Origin: Przewalskia tangutica
Taxonomy: Eukaryota; Streptophyta; Magnoliopsida; Solanales; Solanaceae
DNA length: 64,000 nt
Direction: 5' to 3'
Assembly (NCBI GenBank): GCA_029844215.1
Contig: CM056738.1
Coordinates: 44,652,388 to 44,716,387 of the forward strand
Shown: positions 32,336 through 44,357 of the stretch, piece after piece
How positions within the stretch are numbered: position 1 is the first letter of the stretch
How the letters are laid out: each line of letters starts with the position of its first letter
Translations under genes and position numbers: made by a program
The notes under the pieces: generated by a model
What the model was told of the DNA's origin: nothing
The model's database searches: none
What the model saw: only the letters and a program-made list of their open reading frames with translations

Positions 32336-33625
32336 ATGCCTCTACGCAAGGCAACCAGAGCCCAGAAGGGCAAGGCAGCAGAGGGAGCTGCGAGTAGAGC
32401 ACAGAGGGTTGCGAGGGCACAGGCCCAGTCATCGCCCGAGGTGGTGCTTCATACGGCGAGTTTTGCGACGCCACCAGCCCCAGGAGAGTTTAGAAGAATA
32501 AAGAGCTCACGAGGCCACAATACCGAGACTTCATCCACGACTGAGAACAGAGGATATGGGTTACAAGGAGACGCCCGATTACTAGCTAGGATTGTGGCGA
32601 GAATGAGGATGACGTGAGGCGTGGTTCCGGCTACCGTAGTTCGCCCTAGATCTGATAGTTTGAGACTTCGGGACTTTTTGAGTTGCAGTCCACCAGAGTT
32701 CTATCGGTCGACGACTGAGGATGATCCTCAGGAGTTTATCCGACAGTTGCAGCGGATCATGAGAGTGATCAAGGCCTCGGAGACAGAGTCGGTGGTATTG
32801 GGTGCACATCGGCTGCGTGATACTGCAGTCGGCTGGTTTGATTCATGGGAACTATCCCGGGGGGAGCATGCGCTTCCAGCTGTTTGGGACGAGTTCTCAG
32901 AGGCGTTTCTTAGCCATTTCTTGCCTCCGCAGATGAGGAGGGCTCGGGCCGATAGATTTTTGATGTTGAGGCAGAACGGGCGGACGGTTCGGGAGTACAA
33001 TGTAGAGTTTGACTCATTGGCTCGATACGTCCCCGCTTTAGTGGCAGACATGAAGGACAAATGGCACCGCTATGTCACAGGGCTCGATGATTACTTAGCA
33101 GAGAGTTGCTCGGGTGTAGATCTTTAGCCGGGCATGGACATTGCCCACATGCAGGCTTATGCACTTGGGTGTGAGAGCGGAGGCCGACGGGTTGTGAGAT
33201 ACCCAGAAGAAGGCGGGACATCGTGGTCCTTTGATAGCTTTCGAGGCGGACCGCCAAGCGAGCTATTTATGCGCCTCGCCAAGATGCAGTGGTCCTCCGC
33301 GCCTTGGGGCGTTCGGGATGTTCAGAGCGGTCGGGGCTCGTGGCTTGTGTTTCGGGGAGGAGGGTGTTAGCGGATGAAGCCACCCCTACCTCGGTGTGGT
33401 CGATGTGGTAGACCCCATCTTGGAGAGTGTCGTACTATTTCGACAACTTGTTATGCTTGCGGCCAACAGGGCCATTTGGTAAGAGACTGTACGACTAGAG
33501 GTGTCACTAATGGGATAGCACAGTATACTGGATCAGTTGCGGGTTCTTCGCCTTCAATAGCTAGGCAGGATGTTCATACACCGGCAGGCCAGGGCAGAGG
33601 TCGTTGTGGAAGTTCCCAGTTTTAG
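32336..33625 (+). pseudogene. gypsy gag with three in-frame stops
   Basis: One uninterrupted frame of about 430 codons, cut only by TGA at 32615, TAG at 33125 and TAG at 33368. N-terminus: Lys/Arg- and Ala-rich (MPLRKATRAQKGKAAEG). Capsid core (retrotransposon gag family): SPPEFYRSTTEDDPQEFIRQ, RLRDTAVGWFDSWE, FSEAFLSHFLPPQMRRAR and REYNVEFDSLARYVP. C-terminus: paired Cys motifs (CGRCGRPHLGEC) and a CCHC knuckle CYACGQQGHLVRDC near 33445-33490. Its role would be to form the particle and package the element RNA. All three stops could arise from single C-to-T or G-to-A changes. Confidence 0.85.
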
Positions 33626-34601
33626 TGGTCCTTGGAACCGCCTATTTGATTTCAGGTATATCTTTAACCCTTTAGAGACTAACATGTGTTGTTATAGTGA
33701 TTACATGTTGAGTGCTATGTATGGGTAGTTTGGTATAAATTGTGATTTAGAGGCCTGGTTAGTAAAGGGGAAGTTGGGTACATAGAGATTGTGAGCCTTA
33801 GAATTTTGATAACAGTTGAGATCTTAGATGCGAGGCCGTCTTAAGTAGAAGATTTACGGTTAATCTTTGTCGGAGTGCATAGTATACGTGGAGTATTTGT
33901 GTGATAATTACATGGGTAGTTTGAGATAGAAGTGGTAGCTTTCATGACGTGAATTAGTAAGATTGTTCCGGATCGGGGAACGAGAGAGTTTGGCGCGATA
34001 ATGGGTCGGGTTGAGGCCAGATTGCGGGTCAACCCGCAGCCCGGAATGAAGTGAGGTAAATTTGTTGTGGTCCCTCTATGTGATAGGGTCACGAGGGTGC
34101 TAGGCCCAAGTTTAGGTAACCATTGTACGAGTTCGTAGACGCGTTCGACCAGAAGCGGGTCGTGAAGGCCGGGAATGGCCTTAGAGGAAATCGAAGCTAG
34201 TAAGGTGACCAAGTTGGATAGTAGAAACCCCAAGAGTTCGAAAGCAGAAGCGATGACTGAAATATGGTACGTGTAATAGAAAGAGTTCGGGTATACGAGA
34301 AGGTTACGACGAGTAAGAAAAGAAGCGAACATGTGTTAAGTGAATGGAAGTGATCATTTTTGTGAAGTGAAGGTGCGAAGAGAGTATCCTTTGGACCAGG
34401 AGGGAGAGTTATAGTGTTGTTATACACTTTAGAGGTGATTCCTTGTTGGCTTGGATTTGAGTTTTGCGCGTATGTTATATTATGGCCATTGGTGGCATGA
34501 TTGGTTTCGTAAGTATAGTAGTGAAGACTATACCGACGCATGCGTGTTTTTTTTAGACTTAGAAGGAACATTCGGGACGAATGTTTCTAAGGGGGGAAGA
34601 A
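33626..34601 (+). other. Non-coding internal region with polypurine tract
   Basis: About 1 kb with no pol motif and no gene I can support. It ends in a clear polypurine tract (AAGGGGGGAAGAA, 34589-34601) just before the 3' LTR. The minus-strand open frames here have no recognisable domain. Confidence 0.6.
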
Positions 34602-37297
34602 TGTTACACCCCGTAGTTCCAGGGCATGTATGTGAGGACGTACGTACGAGAATACGACATTTAGATTGGAAAGGAAGAAAGATGTGATTTTTCGACGGAA
34701 AAGTTTCCGGATTTTGTGAAGGAAAAAGGTTCGTTAATGAGAATTGGATTCCCATATTTGGTATTTGGACATCTTGGATTATAATAAAATTATGGATTTT
34801 ATTTTTCGGAAATGATCACGTGGGGCCCACGGGAGGAAATTTACGGTTTTGTGGGGCCCACTTTGTTTTCGAGACTTTGGACATTATGAATATTTTCGGG
34901 AGATGAAATATTTTGGACGAGTAGGAGGGCGACACTTGGCACCCCCCATGTGGCCCTTGTGGCCGAATTGCCTTGACAAGTGTCCCTTGGACGTTTTAGG
35001 GAGACATGTGGCTAGCCACATGTCTCAATTTTGTGGTGGACATATGGTTGGTAGAACCCATACACACATGTCCTCAATCTACACCACACACTTGCCTTGA
35101 TCTTGGCCTTTGATTTCTCTATAAATACCCCCCTTAAGTTCAAGACTTATTCATCCCACACTTGAAATAGTTTCCAAGGCAAATTCTCCCTCCCTCCCTT
35201 TGTGGTGCTCTCGGCCAACACCCCCCTTTGTGTAGAAAAATTCTTCAAGTGTTGTTGTTATCCCAAATACCTTAGCCTAATATCCCTAGTGGTATTCTAA
35301 AATAATCCCAACATAAGAGCCCGGGAATACTACTTTATTCCAATAGTCGCAAAATGCAACCCTAGAGAAATCTTCATAGTTGGATGAAGTGTTAAGAGAA
35401 GTTGTTTAGAAACTTCTAAGGGTTGCTTGCAGTGGGTTGAAGCGTAAGGAATTGGAGCTAAACGTTGCTCAGGATCGACTTATAAATCTTGGATAATTTT
35501 GGGATTATCGAGGTAATGATCTTTATCCCCCTATTATAATTGGAGATTACATGTTGTAGTAATGTATAATTGAGTATATGATATATGGAAGGATGATTAA
35601 AAAGAATTGAACTGTATTGACATTGGACTGTATTTACAGTAGACTTATAGTATTATTGTGGGGCGTGTAATCCCCTTGGAGTTGTTGGCTTGGTAGCGGG
35701 CCTTGATATAGGAGGATATTTATGTGGTTGCGAGGGGGGAGGTGCTGCCCAATTTTTCGTAGAATAAGGAACCTTGTACTTAGAATATTCTACGAAGAGA
35801 TCTAGAAGTTAATAGACGTTTTATGGCCATTATAGGTTGAAGTACTACGAGTAGCGTATTCTACTTGAAGGGTGGAAAAAGCTAGCAAGGTTATAGTACT
35901 TTGGAGCATTTTGCTAATTGTCGATAATCGTCGCGAGGTATGTGAACCTCTTCATATCCTTTCTAGCATGATTGTTGTGAACTATGTAGTACGGTAGACG
36001 TACGTGTGCTAAACGAATTTGGTAGGTTTAAAACATAAAGTGTTATAATGGCTTTATGGGAAGTTGGTTATAACGACTTTATGTAGGTAAAAGAATGGTT
36101 TGTTGATTTTAAAAGATAAGAGACTTGACTTATAAGTTATAATTGACCCGAATGGTGTTAAAAAGTGGTGAAACCTCATTCGTGAGTAATGAGTACTTGG
36201 TCTTTAAAAGAATAAAGTTTTATTTGATTTCGGAAATGGGAATAACTATCGAACAAATCATTGCAGCGTTAATAAAGGAAAATGTAATGACAAATAATTA
36301 TATTAAAACAAGTAAAATCTTCCATCTGCATAGAAGCTAAGATAAGACAAAATTGTATTACATTTTCTAGATCATTGCTGCGTTAATAAAATCATTATAA
36401 ACAAGTATTGATTTCTTGACATTCTAAAGTAAGGAGACTTAAAGTATTTTGAAAGTCATGTAACTTGATTTTGGGAAAAGAGAAGTAACTTGAGTTTAAA
36501 AGTATAAGTAACTTGTTTTCAAATATCGAACTTTTCTTGATGGAAAAATATAAGTGGCTTGGTTTTAAAAGGTAGGAGTACCTTGATCTTAAAAGAGTTA
36601 GTTACTTGGGTTTTAAAAGTATACTTGACGTTGTTTTAAAAGTGTAAGCCACTTGGTTTAAAAAGTATAAAGTACTTGATTTAAACATGAACGTGTTTGG
36701 TACTACGGATATTAATATCGAGTTTTTTTTATGTAAAAAGAGATCTTTTTGAAAGAATTAAAGTACGTAGTACTTTAGGGTTAAAACCCGGATTGTTGGC
36801 ATAAAATGGGAGTACTTGAGTTTATATAAATGGTGAATAAATTTACATGTTAATGAAAGTCTAGAGTATGTTGAACTTGCCTATGCTAGTTGTAATAGCC
36901 TTTTTGTGCAAGTATTGTATTTCTATACCACCGCGTCTCTCGATGGAGGGCCGACTGACTTGTTGTGAACTTACTTGGGCGTACCGGCAGTGACGGAGGA
37001 TTCCACGGGTATGCTTCCATTGTTATTATCACATGGACATGTCTACACCGATGAGGGATTCCGGGACACGCGCTGCGCAGCGTTAAACTCGATATTATTA
37101 TTGTCACATGGGCATATCTACATCGATGAGGGATTCCGGGGGTATGTGGCCATTATTATTACTCCATGGGTTAGCTCCCCATGAAGACATGTCTACACCG
37201 ATGAGGGATTCCGGGGGCATGGTATATACGATTATTACTCCATGGGCTAGCTCCCCATGAAGACATGTCTACACCGATGAGGGATTCCGGAGGCATG

Positions 37298-37335
<38 letters not shown>

Positions 37336-38127
37336 TGTATATGTGTACGCCGACAGTGAGGTAGGATGCCACTGGCATGTCACATGGTTATATGTTACAC
37401 ATACGGCTGTCGGCAGTGACGGAGGATTCCAGGGGCAGGAGATATATATATGTATTTTATATGTGTACGCCAACAGTGAAATAGGATGCCACGGGCGCGT
37501 CACATGATTATGATTTATGTCATAGACTGCCGGCAGTGAGGAAGGAGTTCCACTGGCACGATGCCTTTGAGGGCGTAAGTCTCTGACTTGACATGACTGC
37601 TTATACATTGTGTACTGTAGTTTGGTTATCATACATGTCTCCTGTTTTATATAGACTATTATGATTTCATTACAGTATTTTCAGTTTCACATACTTGGTA
37701 CTGTGTCGACCTCCTCGGGCTGCGTTCATGCCGCAGGTAGAGGTACACCAGTTGTTGATCCTCGCTCATAGGATCACATTTCTGCATTTGGGAAGCTCCG
37801 TTTCTCCGGGGGCTTATCTTTTGGTATAGTTCCCTGTCATTGTAGGTACTTGTACATTCAGGGGTATGGCGGGGCCCTGTCCCGTCATAGTTGTTATAAA
37901 AAACTCTTAGAGGTCTGTAGTACTGTTGTGGGCAGGGCTTGTAAAGGAGGTAACTGTTCGAGTTTTGTTATATATGCAGAAAGATGACCGTTTTGGTTAG
38001 CCTATTTCTTATTTTATATATCTTGTTTCATGTCTAAGTTTTTATTTCCGCTGATTTTCTCTGATGTTTTATCACTAGGGTGCCCGGGGTAAGGCACCAG
38101 TCGCGGGCCCGAGGTCGGGTCGTGACA
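34602..38127 (+). repeat. 3' LTR of the gag-only element
   Basis: 3526 bp starting TGTTACACCCCGTAG and ending GGTCGTGACA. Includes a TATA box at 35120-35127, minisatellite units at about 36990-37560 and a TA run near 37300-37331 that is longer than in the 5' copy. Confidence 0.9.
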
Positions 38128-38535
38128 TATTATTCAGTAGAATAACTCCTTCAATCTTCTTCATTGTATTAGGGTCGCAACTATGAATTCACAACTCTCA
38201 ATATCACATTGATAGTTTCTCACTTAGTATTCTAAATTATATCTATATGAGTGTGTAAGTTTCTTCATTTTTGACATGGTATATATAGTATGAAGACATA
38301 TTCTCTGCAACTGATTTGAACCCTACTTGATACAGCCCATAGGGTTTTTGGGGTTCTTACACCTCTTCATATATTTAGTTTTCTTGTAGGACTCTAAAAT
38401 ATTTTTATAAGTATGGTGCGAGATCCTAACAAATATGGCATAGAATTCTACCACCTTGGACAACAAGCCTTCTCCACAAAGACACACAAATCCTAGTCGC
38501 AGTAGGATTTGTTTGGAATATGTTGTTGCACATTT
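38128..38535 (-). repeat. SIRE-like LTR, middle piece (U3/R region)
   Basis: Starts with the second copy of TATTA and continues the sequence broken at 26104. The minus-strand reading includes a TATATATACC run near 38280 and an AGGAT..GTAGAATTC region near 38400-38450. The piece ends where the gypsy solo LTR begins. Its placement in the SIRE LTR is inferred from the nesting geometry. Confidence 0.55.
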
Positions 38536-39314
38536 TATCACGACCCCAAATCACTAAATTGTGTAGGCACCTACCATCTCTCACCTCGGTAGACGAATTC
38601 ATCCTCACCCAACAACATAAATAAATAAGAAAATTAATAGAAGTCCAAAGACGTGGATATATAAAAATGTGAAATACAATAACTACCTATGGGATTTGGT
38701 ATGAATAGTACAAGTGAGCCTCTAAGTATACAACCTGGATGAAAGTAACAACTACAACTTGAATACATATCTATTTAGAAAGGGAATTAAACAGAAAATG
38801 TAGAAGAACTCCATGAGATCCTTGAAGGCTAACCAAACCTCGCTGAAGTTCCTACAATAACTCTAAACCCCGAAAAGGTTGTAACAAGAGTAGTATCAGT
38901 ACAAACATTATGTACTGGTAGGTATCATAGGCCAACAACAGTTAGCTAACATATACAAAGAAAGAAATTGAAAAATATATACAAGTAATCTCACAGCCCA
39001 AGAATAATCACCCCAGTTATATATAATCCAGTCAGAATCCAAAAGATAAGAAATGAAGTAATCATTAAGCGCACCCATGTAAGACATACAGTAATATGAA
39101 TCACACTAGTCGTCTATAGTCATAGCTAAACTGGAATCTCTAATCGTTGAATCAATCAATTATCTAGTAAGAGGCTAACAAGCATACAATATCTAATATA
39201 AATCAACAACCAATGAAACAAGGCTGAAACACATCATGTGATACAATGTATACACAAAATTAGAATCAGTGGATGTAATATGAATGTATATGTGATACAA
39301 TGTAATGTACTGGC

Positions 39315-41749
39315 TGTCACGACCCAAACCGGAGGGCCATGATGGGCACCCGAACCCCATTCGCCAGGTACCGCCAATCGTACATTCAACACCTAACCAA
39401 CACCTAATTACAGACTGAGACGAGAAAGATTATATAAAGTTTCAACTGCAAAGCCCAACATATATATATATATATATACTCATACCAAGATTGACAAGGC
39501 CATACAAGTCTACTACACCTACAGGACACCATCAACAAGCCTCGAAAGAGTACACGACATCAAAAGGTTGGGACAGGACTCCGCCATACCCATATACACA
39601 TGCAAAAATTACCATACCAAGACAGACCGACACTCCGAAATAAGAGGAGTGCTCCAAAATCCATTGAGCCTGCAACCTACTAATGTGGATCATCGTCCTG
39701 TCTCGTGAACCTGCGGACATGAAACACAGCGTCCCCCGACAAAAGAGACGTCATTACGACTAGTGTACTGAGTTTATCATACATGAATAATAACATAACA
39801 TGGATATAATAACAACAGAAACAAAAATAATTGACCAACAGTAAATGCCTTTGAGACCCTAATATATATGCTTAAATGTTATACACAATGTAGTATACAT
39901 ATACCTCAGCCTCTTCAGGCATCTTTCTTACCATAACAGCCTCCGTGGGCATCATTTCATATTATTATTAATGAATGTATACATGATGCAAATGCGTTAT
40001 ACATATATATTAGCCACACAAGTGTATCATCCTTCCCATAACCACCCCTGTGGGCATCAGGTTATACGATCACATAGACAACCTGATATCGGTCACACAG
40101 ACAACTTGATATTTGTCACACATGTTATATCGGTCACACAGAAAACCTGATATCGGTCACACATATTATATCGGTCACACAGACAACCTGATATCCGTCA
40201 CACAGACAACTTGATATCGGTCACACAGACATGCCACTAAGGCTTCAATATTGGCCTCTTAGAGCTCTTTTGTGATAGTCTGTACCAGCTGCAGGTTATG
40301 TGCGTATGTAATGCCTTTCCCTTTCTCCATGTCCCCTACATATATATACAATATTTAGTACAAGTGGTCCAGGATAATGCATGAATGACAATAAAATATA
40401 CTGAGTGACATAATATCCTTGCACCATTGCCTAACACTGTGAATATCAACATCTTTTCCATATGCCTCATTAAGAACTTGACAACATATTTAGACATGCT
40501 TTTAACATAGGAATCAATAACATGAACATTTTTAACTTCTACGAGTAGAACAAATTATGGAGCAATATCACGGTTATATTTTGTTACAAGGAACACGCCA
40601 AAAGAAAGAAATAATTTGACTTAACATACCTCGATTTCACTTAACACTGTATTGAGTTTTGCTGGAACAATTTCTCATTTTCGGATGAAACCAAAATTTA
40701 CGAGCTTCATGTACTTTGCATGATTTTTCTTTCCCAATTTCCTTCTGCTTCTTACATTTCTCTTTCTCAATTCACAACTAAAATGGACTATTTTACAATC
40801 AAAAGAATACAATGGTTTTCTACTGCTTTCGTACTCTCTCTCCTTTCCTTTTTCAAATCAAATTATCTTTTTTTTCTTTGTACTACTACTACTACTTTGT
40901 ACTATGTTGTTAGGAATGTTGTACCTACCTATGTCTTAAAATGAAATGCTTTCACAAGGAAATATTAAAGTTGCTGAACATATTTTAGGTCTTAAAGGAT
41001 TCCAAATGCCATGAAATAAACTCTCAAGGTAAGAACAAAATGAGATGCCTAACTAGGAATTGAATACCATTAATGATTTGGTCTCCCACCCACATCTTAC
41101 TTCTTCTAATTTACTGCCACTAACTCGTACTACACTTAGCCATTAGGAGAATTAATACCAAGTTTACCCGTACCAAATTCCACTTAGACTTGTCCCCTTT
41201 ATTTAATTAATATTCCCCCAATTAATCAATTGTAACAAAATGAGATATGCCTAACTCGACATTTAATGCCATTAAATGATACTTAATAATTTGGTCTCCC
41301 ACCCACATCTTACTTCTTCTAATTTACTGCCACCAACTCGTACTACACTTAGTCATTAGGAGAATTAATACCAAGTTTACACGTACCAAATTCCACTTAG
41401 ACTTGTTCCCTTCATTTTATTAATAATCCCCTAATCAATCAATTATACACACAATTAAATTCTGGATCCCAATTCACTTAAAATATGACGACTAATAAAA
41501 CATTTTAATTCCCAATATCATAATTCTTGTAATATGACACTAGTCCATAATATCTTTTGGGGATATACAATTATTATTATTAATCCTCATCGTCCCACTT
41601 ATTACGTTCAAAATTATTTCGGGGTTTATCCATTTGTATGCTAATCTCTTTATTAACATACATAAATATAACATAAATTTCCCGAGGCTCGAGTCTACTT
41701 TCCTTCGTTTAGGTACTCAAACCATTCTCCAAAATTACGGGATGTTACA
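39315..41749 (-). repeat. 3' LTR of the 310 bp-interior element
   Basis: 2435 bp. It carries an extra direct duplication of about 200 bp (around 41065-41265 and 41266-41460, sharing TTTACTGCCAC.AACTCGTA) that the other LTR has once only, explaining most of the length difference. Confidence 0.85.
40060..40235. repeat. Short tandem array GATATCGGTCACACAGACAA
   Basis: About eight units of 20-25 bp alternating ATATCGGTCACACAGACAACCTG and TTATATCGGTCACACAG forms. The matching array in the other LTR is at about 42793-42956. Confidence 0.75.
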
Positions 41750-42059
41750 TCATTCTCCCATTAAAAACATTTGTCCTCGAATGATGGGGTGACATACCTA
41801 ATCCCTTCACGTAGCCCTCACACTCTTGAACTTCTTCTTTGTTGTAGGCATTACCGAAATCGTAAACACGAGATAAATTAGAATGAAATACTTACAACTC
41901 AGCGTTACCGCACAATTTATGATGTTAAAAAAATGAAATCATCCCTAAATATCAGATAGCCTCTTGTTTATAAGTATGGTTAACATCATACCCATAAACA
42001 AGACCTAACTAGACACGACTTGTAGACTTCCTAGGACATACATGCTCTGATACAAAGTT
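41750..42059 (-). other. Internal region (310 bp) with primer binding site and polypurine tract
   Basis: GCTCTGATACAA at 42044-42055 is the complement of a Met-tRNA primer site (TTGTATCAGAGC), next to the right LTR. TCATTCTCCCATTAAAA at 41750-41766 is the complement of a purine tract next to the left LTR. There is no open frame of note. Confidence 0.75.
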
Positions 42060-44357
42060 TGTCATGACCCAAACCGGAGGGCCGCGATAGGCACTCAGAC
42101 CTCACCCGTCGGGTACCGCCAATCATACATTCAACACCTAATTATGGACTGAGCTGAGAAATATTATATAAAGTTTCAACCGAAAAACCCAACTTATATA
42201 TATACCTACCCATACCAAGACCGACAAGGCCATACAAGTCTACTACACCCACAAGACACCAACTACAAGCCTCTAAAGAGTACACGACATCAAAAGGTTG
42301 GGATAGGGTCCGTCCATACCCATATACATATGCAAAAATCACCATACTAAGACAGACCGACACTCCGAAATAAGAGAGTGCTCCAAAATCCACTGAGCCT
42401 GCAACCTTCTAACGTGGATCGCCGTCTTGTCTACATGAACCCGCGAGCATGAAACATAGCATCCCCGACAAAAGAGACGTTATTACGACTTATGTACTAA
42501 GTATATCATACATGAATAATAGCATAACAGGGATATAATAACAATTAAAACAAAAATAGCTAACCAATAGTAATACCTTCGAGACCCTAATACATATGCT
42601 TAAATGTTATGCACAATGCAGTATACATATGCCTCAGCCTCTTCAGGCATCTTTCTTACCATAAGAGCCTTCATGGGCATCATTTCATGTAATTATTAAT
42701 GAATGTATGCATGATGCAAATGCGATATACATATATATTAGCCACACAAGTGGTATCTTCCTTCCTATAACCACCTTTGTGGGCATTAGATTATATCGGT
42801 CACACAGATTACCTGATATCGGTCACACAGGTTATATCGCTCACACATACAACCTGATATCGGTCACACAGGTTATATCGATCACACAGATAACCTGATA
42901 TCGGTCATACATGTTATAACGGTCACACAGATAACCTGATATCGGTCACACAGACATGACACTAAGGCTTCAATATTGCCCTCTTAGGGCTCTTTTGTGA
43001 TAGTTTGTACCAGCTGCAGGTGGTGTGCGTATGTAATACCTTTCCCTTTCCCCATATACCCTACATATATATATAATATTTACCATATAGTAGTGTGCAT
43101 AGTACAAGTGGTCCAGGGTAATATATGAATGCAATGCATGAATGACAATAAAATATCATGTGTGACATAATATCCTTGCACCTTTGGCTAACACTATGAA
43201 TATCAACATCTTTTCTGTATGCCTCAATAAAAACTTGACAACATATTTATACATGCTTTTATCATAGGAATCAATAACATGAACATTATTAACTTTTACG
43301 ATAGAATAAATTATGGAGCTATATCACGATTATATTTCGTCACACGAAGCATGCCAAAAGAAAGAAATAATTTATCTTAACATACCTCGATTTCACTTAA
43401 CACTGTATTGAATTTTGCTGGAACAATTTCTCATTTTCGGATGAAACCAAAATTTACGAGCTTCATGTACTTTGCATGATTTTTCTTTCCCAATTTCCTT
43501 CTGCTTACATTTCTCTTTCTCAATTTACAAGTTAAATCACTTGTGAAGTCGACTTCACTTGACCGTATCTGCTTCAACTTCACCCTATCTAAAATGGAAT
43601 GTTTTACAATCAAAAGAATACAATGGTTTTCTACTGCTTTTCGTACTCTCTCTCCTTTCCTTTTTCAAATCAAATCATCTTTTTTTTCTTTGTACTACTA
43701 CTACTTTGTACTATATTGCTAGGAATGATGTACCTACCTATGTCTTAAAATGAAATACTTTCACAAGGAAATGTTAAAGTTGCTTAACGTATTCTGGGTC
43801 TTAAAGGATTCCCAATGCCATGAAATAAACTCACAAGGTATGAACAAAATTAGACATGCCTAACTAGGAATTGAATGCCATTAAATGATCCTTAATGATT
43901 TATTCTCCCACCCATATTTTACTTCTAATTTACTGACACCAACTCGTACTACACTTAGTCATTAGGAGAATTAATACCAAGTTTACACGTACCAAATTCC
44001 ACTTAGACTTGTCCCCTTTATTTAATTAATAATCCCCCAATTTATTAATTGTACACACAATTAAATTTTGGATTCCAATTCACTTAAATCATGACGACTA
44101 ATAAAACCTTTTTATTTCCAATGTCATAATTCGTGTAATATGACACTAGTCCATACTTCTTTTGGGGATATACAATTATTATTATTAATCGTCATCGCCC
44201 CACTTATTATATCTAAAATTATTTCGAGGTTTATCCTTTCATATGCTAATAATCTCTTTATTAGCATACATAAATATAACACAAATTACCCGAGGCTCAT
44301 GTCTACTTTCCTTCGTTTAGGTACTCAAACCATTGTCCAAAATTACGGGATGTTATA
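42060..44357 (-). repeat. 5' LTR of the 310 bp-interior element
   Basis: 2298 bp, collinear with 39315-41749. The TACTACTACTAC microsatellite near 43696 matches a longer run near 40886. Confidence 0.85.

Larger units (their letters stand above)
26105..38127 (+). mobile_element. Gag-only LTR retrotransposon (TR-GAG-like), 12 kb
   Basis: Exact target duplication TATTA (26100-26104 and 38128-38132). LTRs start TGTTACACCCCGTAG and end GGTCGTGACA. The 5' LTR spans 6026 bp only because a 2540 bp solo LTR sits in it; without that it is about 3.48 kb, against 3526 bp for the 3' LTR. The internal region is just 2.47 kb and encodes only a gypsy-type gag, with no protease, RT or integrase. It therefore depends on a related autonomous element. 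Terminal-repeat elements keeping only GAG are a described class in plants. Confidence 0.85.
39315..44357 (-). mobile_element. LTR element with a 310 bp internal region
   Basis: Target duplication CTGGC at 39310-39314 and 44358-44362. Left (3') LTR 39315-41749 (2435 bp) and right (5') LTR 42060-44357 (2298 bp), both opening TGTCA.GACCCAAACCGG in plus reading and ending GATGTTACA or, mutated, GATGTTATA. Between them lie only 310 bp with no open frame: a primer binding site in minus orientation and a polypurine tract. It must have moved entirely with proteins from another element. The size fits neither a classical TRIM (short LTRs) nor a typical LARD (long interior). Confidence 0.85.

Noticed and set aside
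33841..34571. Minus-strand open frames of 163 and 124 codons in the post-gag region
   Set aside because: No domain, no conserved start context, and the wrong strand for the element; treated as chance frames in the non-coding interior.
31198..37632. Open frames of 140-150 codons with repeated PWHP or PPESLIG words
   Set aside because: They fall on LTR minisatellite units in both LTRs of the gag-only element and show repeat periodicity, not a protein domain.
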